64,000 bases of DNA from Sphingomonas sp. LY29. GTDB taxonomy: Bacteria > Pseudomonadota > Alphaproteobacteria > Sphingomonadales > Sphingomonadaceae. The position numbers were made by a program, and so were the translations under genes. The notes beneath the pieces are model-generated. The model saw only the letters and a list, made by a program, of their open reading frames with translations, was not told where the DNA came from and made no database searches. Positions 54,250-62,731 of the stretch are shown here, piece by piece; position 1 is the stretch's first letter; the number at the start of each line of letters is the position of its first letter. Location of the stretch: NCBI RefSeq assembly GCF_035593985.1, contig NZ_CP141587.1, positions 1,672,001 to 1,736,000 of the forward strand. The letters are read 5' to 3'.

Positions 54250-55220
54250 GCTTGATTTGCGTCTAGAATGGAACGGACCAGCTGGTAGACGTCCGAGCGC
54301 AAGCATCTCGCCCACAAGCGCAAGCAGCCTTCCTTCCCGAAAACTTGGACAGAAATTGCTACGCTGAGCTTTCCGCCGTCCGCTTTGTAGTGGAACATGC
54401 CACGCGTGTCATCAAATGCCTCGTCGTCGAGCCCCTCGCGCGCTTGTCGCACGGCTTCGATTTCGTCGATTCCGCCATCTGCTTTCTTGGAGCCCATTTC
54501 GACATAGCCTTCGTCATTGTCAAAACGGCTCGACTGCGCTCCTTCGCCTTTGCTCTTGGTCTTGACGGCTTCGTTGAGCGAAATGCTCGGGAGACGAGCA
54601 GGCGCGACGCCAGTCGCAGCCACTTCTTTCCACACTTGCGCAATCGCTTCCGCGTGTTTGATTTCCTTGTTGCGGTGGATGAGAATGCCGCAGAACGCGT
54701 CTTCGAAGCGCCATTCGAAGCGAACTATGCTTCGCTCACCATGCCGCAAGTACGCTTCGAAGCGGTAGAACTCGTTGCCCTCTTCCTCAGTAAAGTCTTT
54801 TTGCTTGTAGCGGCTCCACCGGTCTTTGCCTTGCTGCCAGACCATGGAGAGCCTCTCGTGGTCGACGAGAATGGCTGTAAGTCGAAGCTCGTCGGCGAAG
54901 TCGAAGCTGATGCCGCTTCCCAGCAGCGCGGCGTGCGCGCTCCCTTTAATACGCGTGACTAGATCCTCGGAAGAGATTGCTGGTGCCTCGTAGAGGTAGA
55001 AGTGCTGGTTGCCCCAACCCTCGACTTCCGCAAGCCAAGCTTCGATTTTCTCTTGGTCGAGCTCACCATTGTCGATGGCCGCGTTGAGATTTGTGCGAAA
55101 CTCATCCTTGTTCGCGCCAATTTTGATGCCGTGCGAACGCGCAAGCTCTTTTATGAACGAATTGCCCTGAGCGAGGATGACGCGCTCCAGGATTTCCTTG
55201 AGCTCGGGTTTGCTCAGCAT
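54246..55220 (-). CDS. Unknown 324-aa protein, first gene of the hydrolase/STAND operon
   Basis: The first 75 residues form a small helical domain (MLSKPELKEILERVILAQGN...), of the type seen at the N-terminus of several island proteins. The middle is beta-rich with RWSRYKQKDFTEEEGNEFYR and IVRFEWRFEDAFCGILIHRN, and the end has KLSVAISVQVFG. No family is recognised and no catalytic motif stands out. AGGTCTTATG gives a good ribosome site. It overlaps the hydrolase by GTGA, so the two are translated together. Confidence 0.65.
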   Translation of the reverse strand: MLSKPELKEILERVILAQGNSFIKELARSHGIKIGANKDEFRTNLNAAIDNGELDQEKIEAWLAEVEGWGNQHFYLYEAPAISSEDLVTRIKGSAHAALLGSGISFDFADELRLTAILVDHERLSMVWQQGKDRWSRYKQKDFTEEEGNEFYRFEAYLRHGERSIVRFEWRFEDAFCGILIHRNKEIKHAEAIAQVWKEVAATGVAPARLPSISLNEAVKTKSKGEGAQSSRFDNDEGYVEMGSKKADGGIDEIEAVRQAREGLDDEAFDDTRGMFHYKADGGKLSVAISVQVFGKEGCLRLWARCLRSDVYQLVRSILDANQA

Positions 55221-55857
55221 AAGACCTCCCCAACCATGCCGAGCTCGATAGACTGATTAATGTACGCACTTGGCTAAGACAATGACTCGCGCACCTGCAG
55301 CTGTTTGCGTCGCTTAATCTCTTGCGAATGGGCTCCGCGTGGGTGGCGATGAGGCGAGATTGCACAAGACGCAGAACGAGCGAGAGCCGAGAGCGCGCCC
55401 GAGGCACCAGGGCGCCGCTGTCGCAACGAAGCATTGTTGCCAAGCAGCAAAGCCAAGGGAAGCGCGTCCAAGCCACCGACCGCGACGTCAATGATGGTAT
55501 TTCAGCCGTGTCCGTGCGCGTTACGACGCGCGCAAGCCAAGCCCATTTTGGCAGTATTCTTGTCGATAGTGATGTGACCAAGCGCGTCAGCGCACTCGAC
55601 ACAGGCCGATTGTCCACTTGAGCTACTGGGCCCGGCCGCGCGCTTGCAAAATCCCAGGGCTCGACTGGCCCTGGTCGTCACTGCCAATGGCAGGCACAGC
55701 GGATCCTCACTGTTTTGGCTTTGGGGGATGCCGCTTGCGACAGTCACAATTTAGCGGATTGCCAACCGTGGAGCAAAAACAGCAGCACTTGTCTTGGTGC
55801 GAAAACTCATGCTGAATGCTTGGGCTCGTCTACTTATTATGATGTGGTGCCCATCAA
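55221..55857. other. 637-bp intergenic region between divergent defence operons
   Basis: No convincing gene. It contains the promoter side of the minus-strand operon. The most notable item is a 26-bp sequence (55409-55434) that is identical, in the same orientation and frame, to an internal part of the ATPase gene at 56650-56675. A 99-codon plus-strand frame (55322-55621) covers it and may be the trace of a decayed ptuA-like copy. Small hairpins near 55667-55690 (CCAGGG/CCCTGG) and 55683-55696 could be leader structures. No reverse transcriptase is nearby, so a retron RNA is not supported. Confidence 0.55.
55409..55434 (+). repeat. 26-bp exact copy of an internal segment of the downstream ATPase gene
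   Basis: AGGGCGCCGCTGTCGCAACG plus AAGCAT, identical to 56650-56675. In both places the frame reads TRAPLSQRSI. Confidence 0.85.
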
Positions 55858-58176
55858 ATGCTGCTTTACGATAGGAATGACGAGCCGGCGCCCGCGTGCC
55901 TTTCGGATCATCGCACTACCAAGTTTAGAGAGGCGTTGGCTGACCTATTCCTCGGAGATCAAGACACTGCCCAGCGACGCTTCAGCATGCGTGAACTGGC
56001 AGTTCAAGACGGAGAGCTCTACTCGGCACTGCAGCGGCTTTTCAAAGGCCGCTGCGCATTTTGCGAAACGTCCACTGAGACCATCATGTACCGCTTTCGC
56101 CCGACGGAAGAGGCTGGTCCGTCTGGCTCTGCGCCGCTGCGATACGCGTCGCGAAGCCACTTGTATTATGCCTGGCTGACCAACAGCTGGCAGAACATCT
56201 ACTCCATTTGCAATGCGTGCCATCCGCTCGAGAAAAGCATTTTCCCGGTCCGGGGCCAACGCTGCGACTTGCCGTCACGCAAAGTTTTGGAGACATACAT
56301 CCGTGAGCCAGCTGGTTCATGGCGCGGCGCCATTCGCGAAACGCCCATCTTCATCGACCCGTGCGGAAAGCGCGACTTACGCAAAGACCTGGCCGCTTTG
56401 CCCGATGGTCAGCTGATCGCGCTGTCGGAAAATGGCGACGCGACCATCCAGCACTTTAACTTGGGCCGCAGCGAGCTAGCCACGCGACGGCGCGAGGCAT
56501 TTGACAGATATGTTGGCTGGCTACTCAGCATCGAGGGCGAGGAGCATGAAGAGCACGATTGCTTTGCGTTCAGAGAACTAGAGCACGGCGGTGCGTGGTA
56601 CCTATTGCTCTATCAAGTCGCACGCATTCTAGATGCTGGCAGCGGGACGAGGGCGCCGCTGTCGCAACGAAGCATCGCGCGCTTCTTCACCAGTTTGATG
56701 ACCAGGCGTGATTACACCAAGCGAGTAATGGACGCGCTCACCAACCTTGCAGAAAACCCCAGCCAGCTCACCCAGAAAGTTCGAGAATTCGCGGCGATTG
56801 GCGACGCCCGCCCCACCGAATTTTTCATAGAGAACTTCAAAGCGCTTGAGAAGCTTCACGTGGTTGTGCCCAAGTCGAGCGACCGAGTGTCGTCCGAGAC
56901 CAAAGAGCCGCTGGCCCCCGCTTTGGTGATCATTGGCGAAAATGCCGCGGGCAAAAGCTCCATCCTCGAAGCCATGGCTCTGGCGCTTAGCCCGTCTTCG
57001 GCGCGGCAAGACTTGCCCGACTTTCAGAAATATATGCTCGATCCCTCGTTCATGGGCGCGTCGGGCCACCTGCGGCCGCGGCCTTCCACGATTTCCGTCG
57101 CTTTCGAAAACGAAACGCGCGCGGATGTGACAGTCAATTTCGCTGGCATGCGCGACGCATCTCCACCGCCAGAGCATCGTATCCCAGTCTTTGCGTATGG
57201 CGCGTTCCGCTTGTTCCTCAAAGGCGACAGGTCAGGAAGAGCGTCGTCGCACATACGCTCATTGTTCGAGCCCGATTACGCTCTGCCCAATCCCGAAAAG
57301 TGGCTTGCGGGCCTAAACGGGACGCCAGTGTTCGATGAAGTCGTACGTGTTATCCGCTCCGTCCTGGCCATTGACCAAGTCTTCGACCGCATTGAATTCG
57401 ATAAGACGTCCGGCGAATGCTTGCTTGTCATGAAGACCGAGCGGAATGGCCAGGACCCGCTTATCATCCGCACGCCGCTCCGCGCTGTGTCGTCTGGCTT
57501 CCGCTCCGTGCTCAGCATGATCTGCGACGTGCTTCGTGGCATGATTAAAGCCCAAGTGTCTGCCAGTGCGACACTCGCTAGAACGCGAGCGGTCGTCTTA
57601 ATCGACGAGATCGAAGCGCATCTCCATCCACGCTGGAAGCTGCGTATCGTCCAGGGTCTTCGGCAAGCGCTCCCCAACGTGACGTTCATCCTGACAACGC
57701 ACGATCCTCTATGCCTGCGTGGGCTGTCGGGCGGGGAAGTCATGGTCTTGCGGCGCTTCCAGCGCGACACGCCACTCGATGGCGAGCTGCCTGAATATGT
57801 CGACAAGCTAGAAAGCCTGCCTGCCATTGGAGCGCTCACGATCGAGCAATTGCTGACGTCTGATCTCTTCCAATTGTTCACGACCGACGCGCCAAGCACG
57901 GAAGCTGGGCTTGCGGGTGTCGGCGACCTACTCGCTCTAGAGCTTAACGATGAAAAGTTAAGCGAAGTCGATGCCAAGCGGCTCGAAGGCGTCCGGGCGA
58001 CCATCAGGGAGCAGATTGGCGGATCGCTGCCGGTCGGATCGACATTGGTCGAACGGCTGGTCCAGGAAGCTGTCGAGCAATATCTCATCGAACGCCGTCA
58101 GACCCGCGCCACCAGCTTGGCGGAACTGCACGAGCGGACTCGAGACAAGATCCTCGACGCGCTGAGGCAAAGCTGA
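55858..58176 (+). CDS. Septu PtuA-like ATPase with fused degenerate HNH domain
   Basis: 772 aa. Residues 60-125 form an HNH-like zinc module of the PtuB type: C66-A-F-C69 and C118-N-A-C121, with YRFRP at 78-82 where active PtuB proteins have EHFRP, so the catalytic His is replaced by Arg. Residues 330-700 are an AAA ATPase of the ABC/SMC-like class: Walker A IGENAAGKSS (about 360), VSSGFRSVLSM signature, Walker B VVLIDEIEAHLHPRW (about 580), and the switch His in FILTTHDPL. It ends one base into the next gene (TGATG), which encodes an intact HNH protein. Known Septu pairs a separate ATPase with a single HNH protein; here the ATPase carries its own, probably inactive, copy. Confidence 0.82.
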   Translation: MLLYDRNDEPAPACLSDHRTTKFREALADLFLGDQDTAQRRFSMRELAVQDGELYSALQRLFKGRCAFCETSTETIMYRFRPTEEAGPSGSAPLRYASRSHLYYAWLTNSWQNIYSICNACHPLEKSIFPVRGQRCDLPSRKVLETYIREPAGSWRGAIRETPIFIDPCGKRDLRKDLAALPDGQLIALSENGDATIQHFNLGRSELATRRREAFDRYVGWLLSIEGEEHEEHDCFAFRELEHGGAWYLLLYQVARILDAGSGTRAPLSQRSIARFFTSLMTRRDYTKRVMDALTNLAENPSQLTQKVREFAAIGDARPTEFFIENFKALEKLHVVVPKSSDRVSSETKEPLAPALVIIGENAAGKSSILEAMALALSPSSARQDLPDFQKYMLDPSFMGASGHLRPRPSTISVAFENETRADVTVNFAGMRDASPPPEHRIPVFAYGAFRLFLKGDRSGRASSHIRSLFEPDYALPNPEKWLAGLNGTPVFDEVVRVIRSVLAIDQVFDRIEFDKTSGECLLVMKTERNGQDPLIIRTPLRAVSSGFRSVLSMICDVLRGMIKAQVSASATLARTRAVVLIDEIEAHLHPRWKLRIVQGLRQALPNVTFILTTHDPLCLRGLSGGEVMVLRRFQRDTPLDGELPEYVDKLESLPAIGALTIEQLLTSDLFQLFTTDAPSTEAGLAGVGDLLALELNDEKLSEVDAKRLEGVRATIREQIGGSLPVGSTLVERLVQEAVEQYLIERRQTRATSLAELHERTRDKILDALRQS
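56650..56675 (+). repeat. Internal partner of the 26-bp direct repeat
   Basis: Lies inside the ATPase gene, in the linker between the HNH-like module and the ATPase domain. Identical to 55409-55434. Confidence 0.85.
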
Positions 58177-59219
58177 TGCGCAAGGTCGACCGAAAGACCG
58201 TTGCCGATCCCGCAAGCCTGTCAGGCGAACAATCTGCTGGCGGGCGAGAGCTCATGCGAGCTCGCGAGCATCACAATGCCGTGCCGCCGAAAGAAAGGTC
58301 GTTCGAATTCGCGGCGTACAAGGGCGACGACGTGCGGCACGCGCTCGAGAAACTGTTTTTCTGCAAGTGCGCGTATTGCGAAACACGCTACGACATCACT
58401 GGCCCCGTCGATATTGAGCACTTTCGGCCCAAGAACGAAGTCGAGGGCGAAGGCAAAATCGGCTACTGGTGGCTGGCCATGGGTTGGCACAATCTGCTGC
58501 CGAGCTGCATCGACTGCAATCGCAGGCGCTATCAACTAACGCCTGTTGCGATGGCCAGTCTGGGCGGAATCTTGGAAGTGTCTCGCACTGGCTTTGAAAG
58601 CATTAAAACCGGCAAACAAGCATGCTTTCCTATTTCGGGAACGCGCGTCACTGCCGAGCCTGACCCAGCCGACGTTGATCAGCTCTTGGCCGCCGAGAAA
58701 GCCATTCTTCTCGATCCCTGCCTGGACGTGCCAAGCGACCATTTGAACTTCTACATCAACCGTGATGATCCCATAGGCGTTGTCTTTGCTGCTGCTGAGA
58801 ATGGAACGATCGCTGGAGACTTACCGCTCTTGTCGCCAAATGCCGCTGCCGTCGAAAATGCCGCGCGAGCCGCGGGCATCAGCGTCCGTGGGGCTGTCTC
58901 CATCCAGATCTACGGGCTCAACAGGCTGGCTCTCGTCCAGGAGCGCACGCGCGTCTTGCGCAGCTTGGAGTTCTTGGCTGACACGGTCATCAACTTGTAC
59001 GCAACTGCCGACAAGCTGCGCACCGTGAACGGCGCCAACGCCTCCGAAAGAAGGACTGTGGACGAAAGCGTATCGCGGCTCGAGTCCCTCGCCGAACGTG
59101 CCATCGCCCAGATCAATTTGATGGCCGCCGATGCTTCGCCATTCTCGACCATGGCTAAGACTTGGATAAAGTCATTCCGGGCAGATCTGACTGACCCTCA
59201 GCGCGCCATCATGGTCTGA
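58176..59219 (+). CDS. Septu PtuB-like HNH endonuclease
   Basis: 347 aa. The HNH core sits at residues 62-118: C65-A-Y-C68, then VDIEHFRPKNE with the catalytic His82, YWWLAMGWHNLLPSC and CIDCNRR. These are the motifs of the TIGR02646/PtuB nuclease family. A helical C-terminal half may contact the ATPase. The start overlaps the stop of the ATPase gene, so both are made in fixed ratio. Together they form a Septu-like anti-phage module. Confidence 0.83.
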   Translation: MRKVDRKTVADPASLSGEQSAGGRELMRAREHHNAVPPKERSFEFAAYKGDDVRHALEKLFFCKCAYCETRYDITGPVDIEHFRPKNEVEGEGKIGYWWLAMGWHNLLPSCIDCNRRRYQLTPVAMASLGGILEVSRTGFESIKTGKQACFPISGTRVTAEPDPADVDQLLAAEKAILLDPCLDVPSDHLNFYINRDDPIGVVFAAAENGTIAGDLPLLSPNAAAVENAARAAGISVRGAVSIQIYGLNRLALVQERTRVLRSLEFLADTVINLYATADKLRTVNGANASERRTVDESVSRLESLAERAIAQINLMAADASPFSTMAKTWIKSFRADLTDPQRAIMV

Positions 59220-59350
59220 CGATTGGTAGCGGTTTCAGCGAGGCAAGCTGGCCAGGAACCGGTTCAAGCGACCGCCGATACCCCTCGGGCAAACTCGAGG
59301 GCATCCAACCGGCCCCGACAGGCGCTTATTTTCAGCCAATTCTTGGGTGC

Positions 59351-59746
59351 ATGGCATATCAAATCGCGCCCAAGAAGCGGGCGTCAAAAATAACGGTTCC
59401 CGAGCACGCCCACCCGCTTGCCAAGGCGCTCTTTGCGGAGATGCGCCGCCAGGGAGTCACATATGACGAACTTGAGTATAAGGCCGGTGTGCTTCGCTCG
59501 ACAGTGAAGGCCTATCGAAAAAACAACCGTCCGGGACTTGATACGATTGAAGCCACCTTGGGAGTCCTTGGATGGACAGTTTTGCCGGTGCCGCGCGCAT
59601 CAGTGCTTCCCGAAGCGCTCCGGGCTGACTTGGAGGCCGTCGCTTCCAAGCATTGCATGGCAATGCCTTGCCTTGAGTTCATTGCGGCCGCCGTTGGCCG
59701 CCGACCAGTTGGCATCATCGACGCACGCCAGCGGAGGGCAGCATGA
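59351..59746 (+). CDS. Small helix-turn-helix protein, 131 aa
   Basis: The segment VTYDELEYKAGVLRSTVKAY has the spacing of an XRE-type helix-turn-helix, followed by KNNRPGLDTIEATLGVLGW. The rest is a short C-terminal domain of unknown type. Likely a regulator of the following gene or of neighbouring defence genes. Overlaps the next start by ATGA. Confidence 0.65.
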   Translation: MAYQIAPKKRASKITVPEHAHPLAKALFAEMRRQGVTYDELEYKAGVLRSTVKAYRKNNRPGLDTIEATLGVLGWTVLPVPRASVLPEALRADLEAVASKHCMAMPCLEFIAAAVGRRPVGIIDARQRRAA

Positions 59747-60054
59747 CCTCACACGAGAAAATCCGGGCGGCGCTCATGCGTGAACGCGGGGCTCGTGCCG
59801 CGACCTACGCCGCGGCCCTCGCGGGCGTTCGAGAAATGGCCGCATTTGCAATGGCGTTCGACGTCCTTGAGTACGATCGGCGTGCTTTTGCTCGCGCTGA
59901 GGCTCGCGTGGGCTTGGCGCTCAAAGCAATGAAGGATTGGAGAGACCCATTGCCGGATGGCGGCAGTATGACGGTTGATGCCGGAACTGCGGCCGCAAGC
60001 ATTCTCTCATTCGATTCCGCCGCGCCGGACCGGGCCCCGCTCCCAAGGCCTTAG
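59743..60054 (+). CDS. Hypothetical protein, 103 aa
   Basis: Helical, Ala/Arg-rich (RERGARAATYAAALAGVREM), with a Pro-rich tail. No motif recognised. Coupled by ATGA to the HTH gene, forming a two-gene unit whose layout recalls toxin-antitoxin or phage-regulatory pairs, though neither protein shows toxin motifs. Confidence 0.5.
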   Translation: MTSHEKIRAALMRERGARAATYAAALAGVREMAAFAMAFDVLEYDRRAFARAEARVGLALKAMKDWRDPLPDGGSMTVDAGTAAASILSFDSAAPDRAPLPRP

Positions 60055-60163
60055 GATTGGTGCGGCGGATACTGTTAAGGCCGTCGTCGCCCGCATCCTC
60101 AACGCGTGAGGTTTCGGCGTTGTGCGTATAAACGCGTCATATTGGGATGTGCGTGTGGGTTTA

Positions 60164-60796
60164 CTAAAGGATCCCATTGTCCCGCGGTTCGTCTAGGACG
60201 CCAATCTCGCTGAGCCTAACCCCATTGAAGGCCCAATATTCCATTCCACTCACTTTTTTCCAATCATAGCCCATCTCGTTGATGATATTTAGCGCAGCCG
60301 CGGACGGGCTAAGCTGCTCACCTCGAAATGTGACCTTCCTCGCTCCCGAAACCACGCACGTTAGGTTTTCGTCTTTGGTGAACGTCAGCTCGCTGCCAAT
60401 TGGAATGCTTAAGCTAGGAAACGTTCGAACCTCGCGCCGCTTGCGATGCTCTTCGATCTCCTTGCGCTCACCTGCGTCAATGGCCTGCTCTACGTCAGTG
60501 AAAGCGATTTCTTGCTCGGCCACCAACTCAATTATGGCCTTCGCTAAGTCCGCATTGATCGTGAAGAACTCGCGACTTCTTCTCGCCCGGCTTTCGCCAA
60601 ATACAAAGTGAAGCGTTCGTTCCAGCCTTCGGCAGTCGGGGACTCGGGCAGCGAAAACGCACTCAAAAGGCACCGGAACTGAGGTGTTATCAAGCTGCCG
60701 CACTCGGTCCATCACGTCATTTTTTTGCGTGAGTCCAATCTTCACGTAACCCGGCATCGCCGCGTTTGACAAAACGTAGACAATCCCCGCGCTCAT
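60164..60796 (-). CDS. GIY-YIG (T5orf172-type) nuclease domain fused to RAMA/DUF4357
   Basis: 210 aa. The N-terminal 100 residues are a GIY-YIG domain: GIVYVLSNAAMPGYVKIGLT, with Arg in DRVRQL and a later Glu in RRLERTLHFVF. The C-terminal part (about 135-205) is RAMA/DUF4357-like: VSGARKVTFRGEQLSPSAAA and MEYWAFNGVRLSEIG. RAMA domains occur with restriction-modification systems and may read DNA methylation. It is divergent from the type III methyltransferase, so it may be an accessory of that system or an independent nuclease. Confidence 0.75.
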   Translation of the reverse strand: MSAGIVYVLSNAAMPGYVKIGLTQKNDVMDRVRQLDNTSVPVPFECVFAARVPDCRRLERTLHFVFGESRARRSREFFTINADLAKAIIELVAEQEIAFTDVEQAIDAGERKEIEEHRKRREVRTFPSLSIPIGSELTFTKDENLTCVVSGARKVTFRGEQLSPSAAALNIINEMGYDWKKVSGMEYWAFNGVRLSEIGVLDEPRDNGIL

Positions 60797-60916
60797 AGGC
60801 GTTATCTAACTTCCTTCTTGGCTAGCGTCTTGAAGCATGGGAATGCTCAGGTTTGCAATGCTTGTGCCGGGAATCTCACGCCTGCTAAGCCATCCGAACA
60901 ATCAGGGAGTGAGTGC

Positions 60917-62728
60917 GTGCCGGAATTGAATTTCAAGGGCAAAGAATTTGTATTCAATCACCATTTAACGGTGCCCTTCAGGCCATTGGAAATTCACAGC
61001 GACAAGGGCGTCGGCAAGCCGGGCTTGGGCGGCAACCTGATCATTCATGGCGACAATTTGCACGCATTGAAGGCGTTGCTGCCGACGCACGCGGGAAACG
61101 TGGACTGCATCTTTATTGATCCTCCATACAATACCGGCAACGAGGGCTGGCGCTACAACGACAACGTAAACTCTCCGATGATAAAGGAGTGGTTGAGTGA
61201 GAACCCAATCGGCCTTGATGACGGCCTAAGGCACGACAAGTGGGCTTGCATGATGTGGCCGCGACTTCGCCTTTTACATAAGCTGTTAGCGGAAGGTGGA
61301 TTCTTCTTTGCCAGCATCGATCACAATGAAGTTCAGCATTTTCGTTGTATTTTGGATGAGATCTTTGGCGAAGGGGCCTTCGTCGCCAACATCGCTTGGC
61401 AAAAGCGGACGTCTCCCGAAGCCCGAAAGCGTTTGGGTCCTGCATACGATACAGTTCTCGTTTTCAAGAAGCTTGGCAGTAAGTCCGAGTTGGCGAAACT
61501 AGGCCGAACGGACGAGCAAGAAGGGGAGTTCTCAAACCCCGATAACGACCCGAGAGGGCCCTGGGTGTCCAGCGATATGACTGGCCAGAATCCGGATCCG
61601 ACCAAGCGACGCGATCAACAGTACCGAATTCAGTTGGCAAACGGAGAGTGGGTTCCTGCTCCTCGGGGACGCTGCTGGGCTATGCTCGAACCGGAGTATT
61701 TGAGGCTGAAGGAAGAGGGGAGAATTTGGTTCGGCGTAAGCGGTGATGCGCGACCGCGCGTTAAAACCTATCTGAGTGAGTCTGAGGGCATTAGCAGTTG
61801 GACGTGGTGGCCTCACGAAGAAGTGGGCAGCAACCAAGAGGCAAAAAAAGAAATACTCAATATTCTGCACGACGAGGACTTTGACTATCCCAAGCCCGTT
61901 CGGCTTTTGTCTCGAATAATTGAACTGGCAGTACCCAAGGATGGCTTGATACTAGACTCATTTGCAGGGTCTGGAACGACTGCCCACGCGGTTCTCGCAG
62001 CGAACGCAAGAGACGGAGCGAATCGGCGTTTCATTTTAGTCGAAGGGGAGGATTACGCCGACAGCCTCACCGCGGAGAGGGTGCGCCGAGTAATTCGCGG
62101 ATATACCTACGCGGGAACGGAGAAAGACGAGCTTTTGCGTGAGAAGCTGACCTTTACAAAGCTTCGCAATGCTGCGTCGATTATGGAGCGCATCCAAGGA
62201 ATTGAGACGCTCGACGGGCCCAAATATGATCGGATTTCAAAAACCGTGAAGGATGGCTCGCTCATCGTCACAGGCGAAAGAGATATCGAGGAGCAATCCC
62301 AAGGTCTGGGCGGTGAGTTTACCTACTGCACCCTTGGAGATCCTATCGACATGGACGGACTGCTTACGGGCGAAGATTTGCCCGCTGTCGATGCAATCGC
62401 CGCCCTTCTTTTTCACACTGCCACGGCGCAAGCGTTTCATACTGGTGCGCTCACGCCGGCCCCAGCAATCGGAGAAGGGGTCATGCAGCTTGGCGAGGTG
62501 AGCGGAAGGCACCTTTGGCTAATTTACCGTCCGGATCTGGCATGGTTGAAGTCCGCGGACGCTGCGCTAACGCTATCGCGTGCCCGGGCCATCGCTGCCA
62601 CTGCGCCGGGGGACCATCTTGTATTTGCGCCAGCTAAATTCGTGTCCCGCGAAGTGTTGGCTCATGAACGGTTACTCGTTGAATACGCACCCCTTCCCTT
62701 CGCGCTCTACCGCGTAGAGACGGCCTAA
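60917..62728 (+). CDS. Type III restriction-modification DNA methyltransferase (Mod)
   Basis: 603-aa beta-class adenine methyltransferase: DPPYNTG (residues 68-74) precedes the SAM motif LDSFAGSGTTAHAVL (around 350). Between them lies the target-recognition region. This order and the next gene identify a type III Mod subunit. The start is GTG 60917 behind AGGGAGTGAG; an upstream TTG at 60818 would add a poorly supported 33 residues. It sets the recognition site and protects host DNA. Confidence 0.92.
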   Translation: MPELNFKGKEFVFNHHLTVPFRPLEIHSDKGVGKPGLGGNLIIHGDNLHALKALLPTHAGNVDCIFIDPPYNTGNEGWRYNDNVNSPMIKEWLSENPIGLDDGLRHDKWACMMWPRLRLLHKLLAEGGFFFASIDHNEVQHFRCILDEIFGEGAFVANIAWQKRTSPEARKRLGPAYDTVLVFKKLGSKSELAKLGRTDEQEGEFSNPDNDPRGPWVSSDMTGQNPDPTKRRDQQYRIQLANGEWVPAPRGRCWAMLEPEYLRLKEEGRIWFGVSGDARPRVKTYLSESEGISSWTWWPHEEVGSNQEAKKEILNILHDEDFDYPKPVRLLSRIIELAVPKDGLILDSFAGSGTTAHAVLAANARDGANRRFILVEGEDYADSLTAERVRRVIRGYTYAGTEKDELLREKLTFTKLRNAASIMERIQGIETLDGPKYDRISKTVKDGSLIVTGERDIEEQSQGLGGEFTYCTLGDPIDMDGLLTGEDLPAVDAIAALLFHTATAQAFHTGALTPAPAIGEGVMQLGEVSGRHLWLIYRPDLAWLKSADAALTLSRARAIAATAPGDHLVFAPAKFVSREVLAHERLLVEYAPLPFALYRVETA

Positions 62729-62731
62729 ACC

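Noticed and set aside
53377-54255. 292-codon plus-strand frame over the hydrolase gene
   Set aside because: Antisense to the hydrolase with its zinc ribbon and Ser elbow; no motif of its own.
55221-55857. Retron non-coding RNA for a retron-Septu system
   Set aside because: No reverse transcriptase gene nearby and no long paired a1/a2-like ends were seen.
59351-60054. Toxin-antitoxin pair
   Set aside because: The layout fits, but the 103-aa protein shows no toxin motif and the HTH protein is not of a known antitoxin type.
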